Assembly: GCF_002127325.2 (NCBI RefSeq)
Contig: NC_035449.2
Span: 82,927,657 to 82,991,656 of the forward strand
Length of the DNA: 64,000 nucleotides
DNA from: Helianthus annuus
Taxonomy: Eukaryota > Streptophyta > Magnoliopsida > Asterales > Asteraceae
Direction: 5' to 3'
Shown here: positions 10,746 through 22,735 of the stretch, in pieces
Numbering within the stretch: position 1 is the first letter of the stretch
How the letters are laid out: the number at the start of each line of letters is the position of its first letter
Program-made: the position numbers and the translations under genes
The notes under the pieces: generated by a model
What the model was told of the DNA's origin: nothing
The model's database searches: none
Seen by the model: only the letters and a program-made list of their open reading frames with translations

Positions 10746-12661
10746 TGTTGACGGAATCTTCAGTGAGAGTCTTCAAACATTCACAACTCTTCAATCTTGT
10801 TCGGCCTTCTTCAGGAACTCAGCCTGGAATAATATCTTCTTCAGGAATTCCTTCCTGGAATCATATGCCTGGATCTTTCTCTGGCTATAACTTTCGTCAG
10901 ACTCCCCCTAACATAATGCTGAGATCTCTGTCTGGAAATCGTTATCACCATTGAAATCAACTCCTGGCTTTCTCTGTTTAAGCTCTCCTCTGGTTCTGAT
11001 GTATCTCCTGGCTATTCGTAGCAACAGGATCAGAAACCTGCAAAACTCAACCATACTATTACAAACTAATACAATTTGCAATTCAACTTAATGAATCAGC
11101 AAATCATATAAGAAAAAAATTATGAAGATCAAACTGTAGGTTACCATTCAACTTATTCATCAAGTTAATGAACCAAATTTGCATTCCAAATCTTCACAAT
11201 TTAACACTCTCTCTTAAACCACAAGTTCAACATGTTTAGCACTTGAAATGTCAAATATCAGTTCTTCACACTCTGTTGTCGAAAATCTTTTTGTAGTTTT
11301 CAAATATCAAACAAAAATACAATATTTTTGGATTTTTGAATTTTTAACAACAGAAATGAACACTATTTTTGAGAGATTGTGCAAGAGGATCATATCGGTT
11401 TTTGAGACATATCACCAACACCGTTGATCTTGATTAATCAGCAAATGTTAAAAACAAATTTACGTCTGATTGTCAGTATTGTTGTCCACTTAAACCTCTA
11501 CACAAATTTTCAATTGATTCAAGATACGTATTTAATGTTTTAGAACTTAGACTTATTTGAGTGTCCCACCTCTTGAATATACTCCCGTATCCAGATCCCA
11601 ATATCCTGATCTACAGGTAAGTGTACTACAAATGATATCTGTATATAAATTAGGGGAAAAATGCGAGAACTGAGGGATCTCAGGTCAGAACTTCCGTTCA
11701 GTAGAGAGATATCAGCTTCGACTTAGCAGTGGGTCCCCTTTAGAGGATCTTTTCAGCTACAACAACTGATCATCAATTTTATTGTCTAATCAGCTGAGGG
11801 CTTTATGCTATGTTTCAAGCATATGAAGAAAGTATTAGCCAGGGACTAGGTCAGAACTACCGTTCAGCAGAAGTCCCGGAATAATACCCCAGACATCAAT
11901 TGAGTACAAGAACCTAGTATTCCAGAATAAGAAACCTTTCAAACGAGATTTCAGGGGTTACCTATATATCCAAGTAGTGTTCCCCACAAAATAAGTAAGT
12001 TTTGATTTTATGTTTATATCTCGAATACAATTTACTAACTGTGTGAAGCCTACTGACACATCATTAGTAAGACTTGTTTAAAAACAATTTTGTCTTTACA
12101 AATCTCTAGCATGCTGTGATAGTCCACCGATGTACTATCATCTCCTCTTTTTGCAACAAAACTCATTTTCATTTTTCAATTTTTTTTAAATTTTTCAAAA
12201 TTTTAATACTCCCCCTAAAATCAAAATATGTTTCAATTTTGATTTTCTGAGGAAAAAATTGAAAACAAACTATACAAAAATTTGACAACATTATATGAAT
12301 TACCTCAATTCACCATTCTCGTGCAAAAACAATCAGAACTCCCCCTCACAACAAACTATTTTCCCATAATGATTTCAAAACACTTAAGTTTGTTTTAATC
12401 AAAATGGTTTTTCCGGAAAATTAGTTTTGTGTGACAACCATTTGTAGATTTGGGGTTATCTCATCATCTTGTTTTCTTCGAACATATAAAGATTTATCAT
12501 TTCCAGTTTGATCATAAACCATTTGTAGAAGATCAAGTACAACTTAATGTCCTTGATTTACCACATTTTAGGCGAAAAATCACCAAAGTGAAATTTCTCA
12601 AGAAATGTGCCGATTCATGATCCACGATACCATCTTGGGATCTCCGGCAAGTCAGGTTTTT
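10746..12661 (-). other. Long non-coding 3' region of element C
   Basis: About 1.9 kb without a credible ORF lies between gag and the polypurine tract, where pol would be expected in an autonomous copia element. A block at about 11560-11950 is clearly similar to 35281-35665 of element E, although neither copy codes. Within it a motif reading AGGTCAGAACTTCCGTTCAG occurs at about 11682 and again, with one change, at about 11849. Confidence 0.7.
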
Positions 12662-14665
12662 CTATTTAAACAATTTCACCCAAGCCTGACTGACCTTGGG
12701 TGATTTTGAATTCTTGCTCAACAATGGTGGAAAATTTGCATCATCCATTGCTAAACTAGAATTCTCAACTTTTACCTCAACCAATGGCTCCTCTGGTTTT
12801 ACCATACCAGAATCATTGCCTGAAGGTGGCTTGTCCGACTTTGATCTGTCAGATTCATCGCCGACCTTTTGCTTCTTCTTCTTTTCCTCTTTAGTCCTCA
12901 GATTAGTATCTGATGAATTCTTTTTGCTTGTTGTTGCAACTGAGGGAGTTGATTCATCAGAACTTTTAATCTTTTTGTCCGGTGAACCCGAGGACAAAAT
13001 CTTCTCGAGATACTCTCTCGCTTTCTTTCTCTTCTTCCTCAGTCGATCTTTCTGCCCCTGAGAAAGTTTAACTTTTGTCTCTAGAACTTTCGGTTGTTGA
13101 ACTTTTGGTTCTCGAACATTTAGTTCTTCGGGCTTGACCTTGACTGGAATTCTTGCCACTTTCTGAGACATAACCCTTGATCTTCCCATTGATCTCCTCG
13201 GGCAATCTCGGGCAATATGACCTTTGATGTTGCAGTTATAGCACCTCCTGGTCTCATATCTCCAGTACTGGCAATTAACAGCAATGTGTCCATGATAGCC
13301 GCAGCTGTAACACATTCTGTTATCGTACCAGTTATCACCGTTGTACCAAACACTCAAGTCGTAACATTGTTTGGCCTGGTGATATTCCTTCCTCAACTTT
13401 GCTGGTTTTGACGCTGTAGTATTGTGGTCTGACCTGCACCACTTATTACCAACATTTTTTGAGTTTACATTTTTTATTTTTTGTAAATTTTGTTTTTGAT
13501 TTGATGATCGATCCGATGAACTTTTATTATCTTTTTGTTTCTGTTCTGCTTTCTTCTTCAAAGGCTCTTGCTTAGAACATTCACCTTTTTCGGTCGATTG
13601 CAAAACAGTTTTCTGAAGTTTTTCTTTCAAATTTAAAAACAATTTTTCTTTTTCTTTTTTAATATTTTCATCATCGGATGCATCATCACAATCTTCAACT
13701 TTGACAGAGTCATAGTTTGTGACACAGTCACTTATTGGAACTGAATTGATCGGTTTTGGACAAGGAATATTCAACTTGTCAGACTTAGTCGCAAAACTGA
13801 TCAATTTCTTTTCAAGTTCATCAATCTTGATCCTTGAACTCTTAGCTTCGTCTTCAAGCTTAGATATTCTTTCAAGATGAGACTTGATTGAATTTTCATT
13901 ATCATTTTTCAAATTTTCAAGAACCGATTTTTTATTTTCCAAAACATTTATCTGTTCTTGAAGTTTCACTTCATTAGCTTTAAGATTTTTGTTCTCCAAT
14001 TTTATCCAGAAATCTTCATTTTCTGATGATTTCTGTTTGCTTTCAAAGACCTTTTCATTTTCTTTCAAACCTTTGTTCTCTAATGTCAAACTGTTCACAC
14101 TACCCAACAGTTTGCCATTTTCGACTTTCAACTTCTCACAAATACCCTGTAAGTCTAGAATCTGTTTTTCATCAGCTTTCTTCTTATTGTTCAACTTCTT
14201 TATCTCCAATGCTAAACTTTATGCATTCTTCACAAGTTTGTCATTGACTGTCTTGAAGTTGTGACAATTTGAGCATACTGATGCAGACCTTGACGATTCA
14301 TTCTTCACAGATTCTTTGACTTTTAAAACTTCCTTTTTCTTTTTCTCATCTTTGATCACCATCTGTTCTTCAATCTTACCAATGAGTGGAGAAATTGTCA
14401 GTTGAGAAAATTCTCTAGAACTTTTCAACTTCAAGACATAATCTTTCCATTCTTCTTTCGGTAAAGCACTGATAAATTTTTCAACCCACTCTTCTGGTGC
14501 TTTGGTTAAACCAACTTCGGACATTGAACTAACAAGATGTTTGTATCTCTCAATGACACATCTTGTGCTTTCTCCTGGAAAACCTGAAAATGAATCAAAC
14601 TCTTTCGTTAATACTCTTCTTTTATCAACTATTTCTTGAGTCATGTTAAATATATTAAAACCCAT
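12662..14665 (-). CDS. Gag of element C (one in-frame stop)
   Basis: Reading starts at 14665 (MGFNIFNMTQEIVDKRR). The first 148 residues match the C-terminal half of the copia UBN2-type Gag domain (LPKEEWKDYVLKL). A TAA at 14219-14221 interrupts the frame, which then continues in phase for over 500 residues. That part has a lysine/glutamate-rich coiled coil, then two CCHC knuckles, CYSCGYHGHIAVNC and CYNCNIKGHIARDC. A basic-acidic tail ends NFPPLLSKN and QAWVKLFK. The tail motif recurs in E (NFPPLRAEN, QAWVDIFF). Gag would form the particle and bind RNA. The N-terminal half of UBN2 is missing, so this may be a shortened Gag or a decayed one. Confidence 0.82.
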
Positions 14666-15440
14666 GATTCGATAACACGTTTTTCAAACACTGTGAGAGA
14701 TAAGTGGAACTGTGATGTCCGGAAAAAATCGGTCTGTATGTAAATCCGAAATCAAAAATCGGATCAGATAACTCAAACCGAGCAAACCCTGACGATTAAT
14801 CGAAAGAACTGAAATTGGACTTAAACGTGATCCAATGGAATTGGCAAAAATGGACCAACAAGTAAATTCGAGCGGGCCAGCTATTTCAATCGAGCGGACC
14901 AGAATAAACTATTCGAGCGAGTCCAGTTGAGCGGTCCAGAATAGTGATTCGTATGTGTCAGTCGAGCGATCTACAAATGTCACTCGAGCGGTCCAAAGAT
15001 GTCACTCGAGCGGTCCACAAATGTCAGTCGAGCGATCCAACTTATGAGCGATCCAAGATGGTCCAATAAGCGGTCCAGGGGTAATTTGGAGCGATCCAAC
15101 TTATGAGCGATCCAAGATGGTCCAATAAGCGGTCCAGGGGTAATTTGGAGCGATCCAACTTATGAGCGATCCAAGATGGTCCAATAAGCGGTCCAGGGGT
15201 AATTTGGAGCGATCCAGGCCTGATAACTTCGCGATTTCGAACCGAAAAACCTTGATATCTCTCAAACGGCTTGGAATTTCGAGCCGAAACTTGGTAGGGT
15301 TTTTAATCAACACATTTCGCACAACATACTCAAAACTCAGCCAAAATGGACCGTGAAATCTTGGTCTGACGTGAGAAAGAAGGTGTAGAAGAAGAAAAAG
15401 TGACTAAATCCAGCTGATTTCTGCAAAGAACCTCCTCCTG
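14666..15440 (-). other. Leader of element C
   Basis: Non-coding leader between primer-binding site and gag. The stretch 14875-15215 is packed with copies of GAGCGRTCCA, first as loose units of about 25 bp and then as a regular 59-bp triplicate. Confidence 0.6.
15039..15215. repeat. Three tandem copies of a 59-bp unit
   Basis: Units begin at 15039, 15098 and 15157 (AACTTATGAGCGATCC) and appear identical by eye. Each contains two GCGATCC and one GCGGTCC motif. The identity suggests recent amplification or homogenisation. Confidence 0.9.
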
Positions 15441-15454
15441 AGCTCTGATACCAA
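15441..15454 (-). other. Primer-binding site of element C
   Basis: Minus strand TTGGTATCAGAGCT next to the LTR end, complementary to plant initiator tRNA-Met. Its position sets the element's orientation. Confidence 0.85.
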
Positions 15455-15455
15455 T

Positions 15456-16056
15456 TGTAGGATTGTGTGAGGACCCGAACGAGTCGTTCAGAGGCTTTCT
15501 CCTTGGTTTCAGGTGCGGAATAACAAGAAACTAAGGTAGAAACAGCAGGCAAATCACTTTTAACTACTTGTTTATTGATTTCAAACGTTTACAGCTCAAA
15601 TCTCGCACCGGCAGAGCTTCGGCACGATTTCTACCACTTCGTTACATTTGGGGACCTCTCTTACGGTATTTATAGGATTTCTGGCCCTCTCATATGGCAT
15701 GTCCATAAAAGCGGTCCAGGATGTCCGTAAAAGAGGTCCAGGATTTTGTGATGTGGACCACTTATTCGGCATGTCCGAATAAGCGGTCCAGAACACTAAA
15801 ACGCCTAAACTCTCCTGTTTTCTCGTAAAAGTGCCCTGATCTAACGTTCTAAGACAATGACTCGATACAAGACGTAATCAGCAGATGTAGTGCACCAACA
15901 GACTCCCCCTCAGATGTTGATGGAGTCGACCATCGAATCACAACAATGCTGTCATCAGTTCTTCAGTCTTGATCAGTCTTCGGGCTTCTCTCTCTTTGAC
16001 ATTCTATCATTTTAAGACACGAACGAAGATGTAGTCGACAGACAACTGCACCAACA
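15456..16056 (-). repeat. 5' LTR of element C
   Basis: Nearly identical to the LTR at 10139-10731; the 8 extra bases lie near 15601. The TATA-like element is at 15667-15674 and the long hairpin at 15755-15789. Target duplication CGACA follows at 16057-16061. Confidence 0.92.
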
Positions 16057-18312
16057 CGACATGCTTAGCTACTCTCGGAATCAAGCTGATCACGAGAAGC
16101 ATCTTCGGTGTATCTTAGAGCTTTTATAGCAGGAGAAGCTTTATGCGAAATTCTCCAAATGCGAATTCTGGCTTCGTGAAGTCCAATTCCTTGGACATGT
16201 TGTAAGTGAACGTGGAATCCAAGTGGATCCCGCCAAGATAGAAGCAATCATTAACTTGGAAGCACCTAAGACACCTTCAGAAATCTGTAGTTTCTTAGGT
16301 CTGGCTGGATACTATAGGAGGTTCACTGAGAACGTATCAAGGATAGCCACTCCTTTGACTACTTTGACCCGCAAGAATGTTAAATTTAGTTGTGGTTCCT
16401 AAATAGCAAGAATCATTTGAGATTCTCAAGCACAAGTTAATCAATGATCCTATGTTGACTTTGCGTGAAGGCATAGAAGAGTTTGTTGTCTATTTTGATG
16501 CTTCGCACACAGGCATGGGCTGTGTGCTTATGCAAAGAGGCAAGGTGATTGCATACACATCACGACAACTAAAGGTGCACGGAAGAAATTTCACCACCCA
16601 CGACCTGGAGTTGGGTGCCGTTGTATTTTCATTAAAGTTATGGAGACACTATCTGTATGGTACAAAGTGTATTATATACACTGATCATAAAAGTCTCCAA
16701 CACCTGTTAGATTAAAAAGATCTCAACATGCGACAACGCCGATGGATGGAGACGCTAAATGATTATGATTGCGAGATTCGCTACCATCCTGGCAAAGCGA
16801 ATGTAGTCGCTAATGCACTAAGCCGCAAAGAAAGAATTAAGCCTATACGTATTAATGCCAAAAGCATTGAGCTTAAGAACAACTTAAATGAAAAACTGTT
16901 AACTGCGAAGAAAGAAGCCATGTTGGAAGCTAATCTTCCAGGTGAAGAACTGGGTGGAACTGTTGATCAGTTGTCACCTGAGAACGATGGGATCCTTAGA
17001 TTCAATGGTCGAATCTGGGTTCCAATCTACGGAGGACTTAGAGATTTAATCCTCCAGGAAGCGCATAACTCCAGATACTCAGTTCATCCTAGTGGTAACA
17101 AAATGTATCAAGATTTGAAATTAAATTATTGGTGGATGCGTTTGAAGAAATCCATAGCCACACACGTAGCTAACTGTCTGACGTGCTCACAGGTTAAAGC
17201 CGAACATCAAAAGCCGTCAGGACTGCTACAACAACTAGAAATTCCCACATGGAAATGGGAAATGGTAACTATGGATTTTATAACCAAGTTACCTAAAACT
17301 AGGCATGGTAATGATACAATATGGGTTATCGTGGATAGACTGACTAAGTCAGCTCATTTCTTACCCATAAAGGAGACTCAAAGCTCCGATAAATTAGCAA
17401 ACTTATATGTGGACAAGATTGTGTCCCTTCATGGAGTGCCAGTATCTATTATATCCGATAGAGATACTAGATATACATCTCACTTCTGGAAAAGTTTCCA
17501 GCAATCTTTGGGCACTCGTTTGAATTTTCTAACTGCTTACCATCCTCAGACGGATGGAAAAAGTGAGCATACTATTCAAACGTTGGAAGACATGCTTCGT
17601 GCATGTGTTATTGACTTGGGTGGTAGCTGGGATGACCATCTCCCCATGATTAAATTCTTCTACAATAATAGTTATCATACGAGCATAAAGGTTGCGCCTT
17701 TCGAATCATTGTATGGGAGAAAATGTAGAACGCCCGTTTGTTGGGCAGAAGTTGGGGAGGCCCAACTATCAGGACCTGAGACAGTCCTAGAGACGACAGA
17801 TAAGATTATACAAATCCATGATCATCTGAAAGTTGCCAAGGATAGGCAGAAGAGCTACGCAGACAAGAGGCACAAACCTCTAAAGTTCCAGGTAGGGGAC
17901 AAGGTCTTACTAAAAGTATCACCCTGGAAGGGTGTGATGTGTTGTGGTAAGAAGGGCAAGTTAAGACCTAGATATATTGGACCATTCGAGATCATCGAAT
18001 GTGTCAGGTCTATTGCATATAAATTAAACTTGCCTGAGGAGCTCAGTGGAATTCACAATGTGTTCCACATCTGCAATTTAAAGAAATGTCTAGCCGATGA
18101 GTCGCTAGCAATGTCTCATGAAGACGTGCAGACAGATGAAAACCTACGGTTTGTTGAGAAATTGATATCGATCGAAGATCGACAGGTTAAAAATCTCTGA
18201 AGGAAACATGTTCCGTTTGAAAAGGTCAATTGGGATGCCCGCAGAGGCCCCGAATATACGTGGGAGGTCGAGTCCACTATGCAACAAAAGTTCCCCCACT
18301 TGTTTCTATAAA
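16057..18312 (+). pseudogene. RT end, RNase H, integrase and chromodomain-like tail of element B
   Basis: The frame resumes after C with YSRNQADHEKH and the RT thumb, RNase H ([16 protein letters not shown]), then integrase. Integrase shows an HHCC zinc finger (ending CLTCSQVK), the catalytic core starting MDFITKLP, then SDRDTRY and TDGKSEHTIQTLED. The C-terminal part ([15 protein letters not shown]) leads to a chromodomain-like tail (NWDARRGPEYTWEVE), supporting a chromovirus. Breaks: TAG at 16127, a one-base shift and TAG near 16404, TAA at 16713, TGA at 18198. The long open stretch 16728-18200 shows decay is limited. Confidence 0.88.
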
Positions 18313-18347
18313 TCTCTAGGTCGAGATTTCTTTTAAAGGGGTGAGGA
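18310..18347 (+). other. Pre-LTR stem-loop and polypurine tract of element B
   Basis: AAATCTC (18310-18316) pairs with GAGATTT (18323-18329), followed by AAAGGGGTGAGGA next to the LTR. Shape and placement equal those in A, F and D, but the stem sequence differs. Confidence 0.7.
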
Positions 18348-19903
18348 TGTAACACCTCGTAAAATCATGTCTAATAATGTGAAGACACGTGTCCTAAACC
18401 CTAATGAAGTCAAACATTGACTATAAAGGACTAATGTTATCAAATGATGAAAAGATGTATGTGGAGGGACTAAAAGTGTCAACATGCATAAACTATGCCT
18501 CTGAATGAACTTTTATGGTATTCATATTCATTAACGAGCCACATGTTGGATTTCCAAAACCTGTTGGGAAATTAAATCAGAAGTTTGAGAATTCAAGGGT
18601 TAAAAGCTTCAACATGTTTAATTATACCTCTGAGTGAACTTTTAACCAACCCGGAGCTTAACGGTGTTTCTTATACTTCCATGAATACCAAAAACCTAAC
18701 TTGAAGGGCCAAAAGTGCTAAAAAATAAAGTTAAAATGGGTTCGAAGGTCCAGAGACTGAAATTGCCAAACTTTAAACAAGTTTGGCTGAGTTTAGAGTG
18801 GCTCGCGGGCCACGACAGACCCTCCTTTCTCTGTCGTGTGCCGCGAGAGAGGCCCCAGTGCTGAAAATAGCTGGACAGCTGCCTGCATGCAACCTTGCTC
18901 CCACTCATACCACCCTACACTCTCAAATCGATACCATGAGCTTATTAATGGTTTTTATAACCTGCTATGACACTTGGAACAATCTTGGGAGCTCCCTAAA
19001 CACTTAGCATCATCCAAGATCATCCCAAAACATTATAAATAGGAGTGTTCATCCATCCATTTTCCTTGCACCTCTCAATTTCACTCTTCTCTTGCTTTCT
19101 TGGAGATTCTTGCTTATAGGAGTCTCCAACCTGAGTTCAAAGTCGAGCTAGGACCTTGTGTAAGTGTTCTTAGCCTCTGCTTTTTAGTTTTTAGGCTTCT
19201 AAAAGCCGAAAGTCCAACTCTTTCGATAAAAGGTTTGACTTTCGGTTTAGACCATTATGGTCCAGCCATTGTTCAGGGCGAACATGGCTACGTGATCGTA
19301 ATTAGGTAGGTGTTAATCCCTCAAAAGGGCACCTCCTAGTAGTCACGTTTACTTGGTCATTTGTCGGGTCAAAGTTATTAATTTAAAAAGTCAAACGGGT
19401 CAGTTTTTTAAATAATTCATAACTGATAATGTAGGTGTTATAAAATATGTTTTATCACTTTAATAACTCGGTAATAATTATTAGAACATGTATAAACATG
19501 TTCAACCCGACAATTCCAGGTTTAAGGTTGGTTCGCAACCGAAAGTCATGAAGTTTGACTTCTACTTTGACTTTCTGATCTGACCCGAATTAGTATAGTT
19601 TCATTATGTTTTAAAGTTCCTTTGTGACCATATTATATTGTTGTATAACCCGCTGAGGTTATATTATATGTTCATAAAGTAATCTGAGTTCATCTGCTAA
19701 GTTCTGTTATTATGCTTAAATGTTGACTAAATTGCCCTTTTGTTTAAAAATGAGGTTTTAAATATAAATGAGCATGCAAATGAATTATATTCTTTTAACA
19801 TGTTTTGCATATTTTGATGTTTATAATCTGGTCATAAACTAAGATTGCCTAATTAATCATAAATCATGCTTGTAAAAGGACTAAAATCCCCTTTTACATC
19901 TAA
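18348..19903 (+). repeat. 3' LTR of element B, left part
   Basis: Begins TGTAACACCTCG after the polypurine tract. It holds a strong hairpin (arms 18802-18819 and 18830-18847, with a 2x2 internal mismatch) and a TATA box TATAAATA at 19034-19041. It is cut at about 19903 by the 5' LTR of element F. Confidence 0.75.
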
Positions 19904-22207
19904 AACCCATAACTTCGAGGTAGCAACCGTTCGTCTTCTTATTTATAAGCGAACCTGATACTTATTTTATTTGACGACGTAATTGTATATTTAACTAAAT
20001 TTTATTATAAGTTTATATTATACAAACCATAATTTAAAAACCGAATTCTTATTCTTTTGAACCGACCCAAACCGCTTGAATCAAATTACATGTATAGCGT
20101 GTCGATTCAACTCGCTCGCGTAACTCGGGATTCGAGAGTTCCGAACCTCAGCCCAGTTCTATATATATATGTTATTTGGATTGGTTGTGATCATGTAGAT
20201 ATGTGTATTATAACAACTACAAATATAAATATAGGTATTATAACAACAATCAACATGACCGAGGGCTGCTACACATTCTTGTCCACTTCAGTATTGGGTT
20301 ATTATTCATGAGGGCATGCAATGGAATTGCCCTCACATCCCTGTTCTATGTTCACGGCCCAACCCCAATCCTTATTATCTTCGGCCCACACCGATCCCCA
20401 TCAACCGCCATTCACAATTTACGTATAAGATGGATATATTGTTATATCCTTACCCCAAAAACTAAACCATACGGTAGTGGATATCTTTCCCCCTTCGAAG
20501 CATCTATTCATCCGATAGAACCTCTGGTTAGTGCGATTGCTTGTAGTTTTTGTTGCGCATGTGATGATTAAATACTGATTTATTTTATACAAGTTCTTAT
20601 TATGCATGTGATGGTATGTAGGTAAGTTGTTAGCTTGTGTTCTTTATTGCATAGGAGTTAGTTAATGCTTGTCTGATTCCATGCCATGATTAATCCATGT
20701 GTTGTACAAAAATCGGTCCAATCATGTGGACTAATATTGAGTGGCCATGTGGTTGCTAGTTAGGGAATGAATTGTATAAAGGAACATGCAAATGCTTGGT
20801 ATGGAAATATTAGATAGGGATATAGTATACAAAAAAAAAACGGTCCAATAGCATGGAATCAATAGTTAGTGGCCGCCCATGTGTTCTTAATTTCATGTGA
20901 CCTTAATGGCGGCCCAATAGGGTGGAGATTAGAATTCTAGTTGTCGCCCATTATGTGATTTAGTCAAGGACTTTATCATCATGCCATGTGAATTCTTGTC
21001 TCATATTTGGTCAATTCGCATATAACACAACAACAGTCTTGTCGGCCAGTGAAAGTAATAATAGCTGATTTGAATATCAAAATCCAAATCAAGACCCACT
21101 AACTATTCGGTCCAATCATGTGATGATTGTGTTGGACAAGTATTCATCTTAAATTCAATTATTATTATACTATTTTCTAATTTGTAAGAAGCAATGATGA
21201 TATTAATTATATTCGGGGCTCTACTGTGCACTCGGGTTAGGACTTTGGGGTTAGAATAGTGCATGTTACACTTTGCTAAAGTTGCATAATTCAATAACTT
21301 GAATGGTATTATTATTTCGGTGCTACTTGTGGAATGTGGTGTATTATGTATGTATGCTAGTTCATGTGTAGATAAGCAATATGTGAGTATGATATAGTTA
21401 GCATGCGATTCCTAGGTACTATGTGTTATTCATTGGTGAATGTGACCGTATTTGAATAATGAGCCTAATGATTAAATGGAATAATAGGGTGTGACCAGTT
21501 TAATAACTAAAACAAGTGAAATATTCTGCCGAGCAAATCAAGGTGAGTTCATTGCATTTTCTCAAGCATGCGTCCCGGTGGTTTGGGACAACTGGTAAAC
21601 ATTGGACGGGAAACATTGGGTAAACAACTTAATCGGTTTTGGTTATTGCCTGGAGGGCAATGGGGGTAATTAGTTGATAGCGCTATTAGGTGGGAAACCT
21701 CACACCGGGCCGTAAGGACGGGCGTGAACTAATTATCTGGGTATCGCTATGGTTGTTAGAGGCACACTCCTCGGATACATATGGGCACACTCCCTAGGGT
21801 ATCTAACGTGAACGACATCGTATCACAACATTGAAACGCATTAACATACATATGGTAACATAACTTGTTAACAAAACCTTGAACTCACCAGCGTAGTCTG
21901 ACACACTTGTTTACATGCTTGTAGGTGATTACTGAAGGAATCTGGGAACTTGCCGTCTGATGCTGCTGGAGTGGTTATGGTCATAATAAACAATTATGTT
22001 GATTTGGTTTTCATTCATTTACGCACTTATACATTTATGCTTCCGCTCAGTATTTTGGTTTTGGTTTAACTTTTCAAACGATACATTTCTTTCAAATGGG
22101 GTATTTTAATACATTATGACTTGTGTTTGATATGATTGGTGGCTCTTTGTTGGATCGTTGCACCTCCAATAGGGACATACCCTAGGTGGTAATTTGGGGG
22201 TGTGACA
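19904..22207 (+). repeat. 5' LTR of element F
   Basis: Ends TGTGACA at 22201-22207, immediately before the primer-binding site. Small ORFs such as 20203-20571 recur identically in the other LTR and are not genes. Confidence 0.9.
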
Positions 22208-22210
22208 GTT

Positions 22211-22223
22211 TGGTATCAGAGCC
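22211..22223 (+). other. Primer-binding site of element F
   Basis: TGGTATCAGAGCC three bases after the LTR end, identical to element A; initiator tRNA-Met type. Confidence 0.85.
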
Positions 22224-22735
22224 ACTGGTTATAGAGAACTCGGTTTTAAAATGTTTTCATAAAACCAGACTATAACCGAATTGATCCAAACGATGACCAT
22301 GACACTCAGCTTCAGATTGCAAGGTTCGTTCCTCATTAGTTTACACATTATATGCCCAGTAAACGTAACTATATTTATAGCATACACGATACGACATGAT
22401 AGACATCATGACACATTGATAGTGTAACATAACGCTTGCATCTAGTAAATCCTAATCTTGTTGGTAGTGCATATTTTGTGTTGATTGGGGTGGGAGAAAC
22501 TTCAAACATAAGTTAAGAAGCATCGAGAGGAGCATGCAAACCGCCTTATTATCATGGGTGCACACATAATAATAACGCGTGGTGCATGCAAATCCCAATG
22601 AGGCTTAACGAGTGTAAGAGGGGTTCTTCCCTGTTTGTGTATGAACATGGTAGTTAATCGTCCCTAACGTGATAAACCTGAACACTTTTCTCGTTCTCGA
22701 CTCCTAAATTTGTTCCCTTCCCCTATTATAGAACC

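Larger units (their letters stand above)
10139..16056 (-). mobile_element. Element C: gag-only, copia-like LTR retrotransposon
   Basis: Two LTRs of 593 bp (10139-10731) and 601 bp (15456-16056) differ by an 8-bp indel and only a few substitutions by eye. A 5-bp target duplication CGACA lies at 10134-10138 and 16057-16061. Minus-strand order is 5' LTR, primer-binding site, leader, gag, long non-coding region, polypurine tract, 3' LTR. There is no protease, integrase, RT or RNase H, so it is non-autonomous, of the type described in plants as TR-GAG. The gag family and CCHC knuckles point to Ty1/copia, probably SIRE-like (inference). It sits inside the RT domain of element B. Confidence 0.92.

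Noticed and set aside
12696..13061. Plus-strand 121-codon ORF
   Set aside because: Antisense shadow of the lysine/serine-rich Gag of element C.
20057..20607. ORFs of 84, 122 and 62 codons, repeated identically at 24398-24948
   Set aside because: They lie in the two LTRs of element F; repetition reflects LTR identity, not coding constraint.
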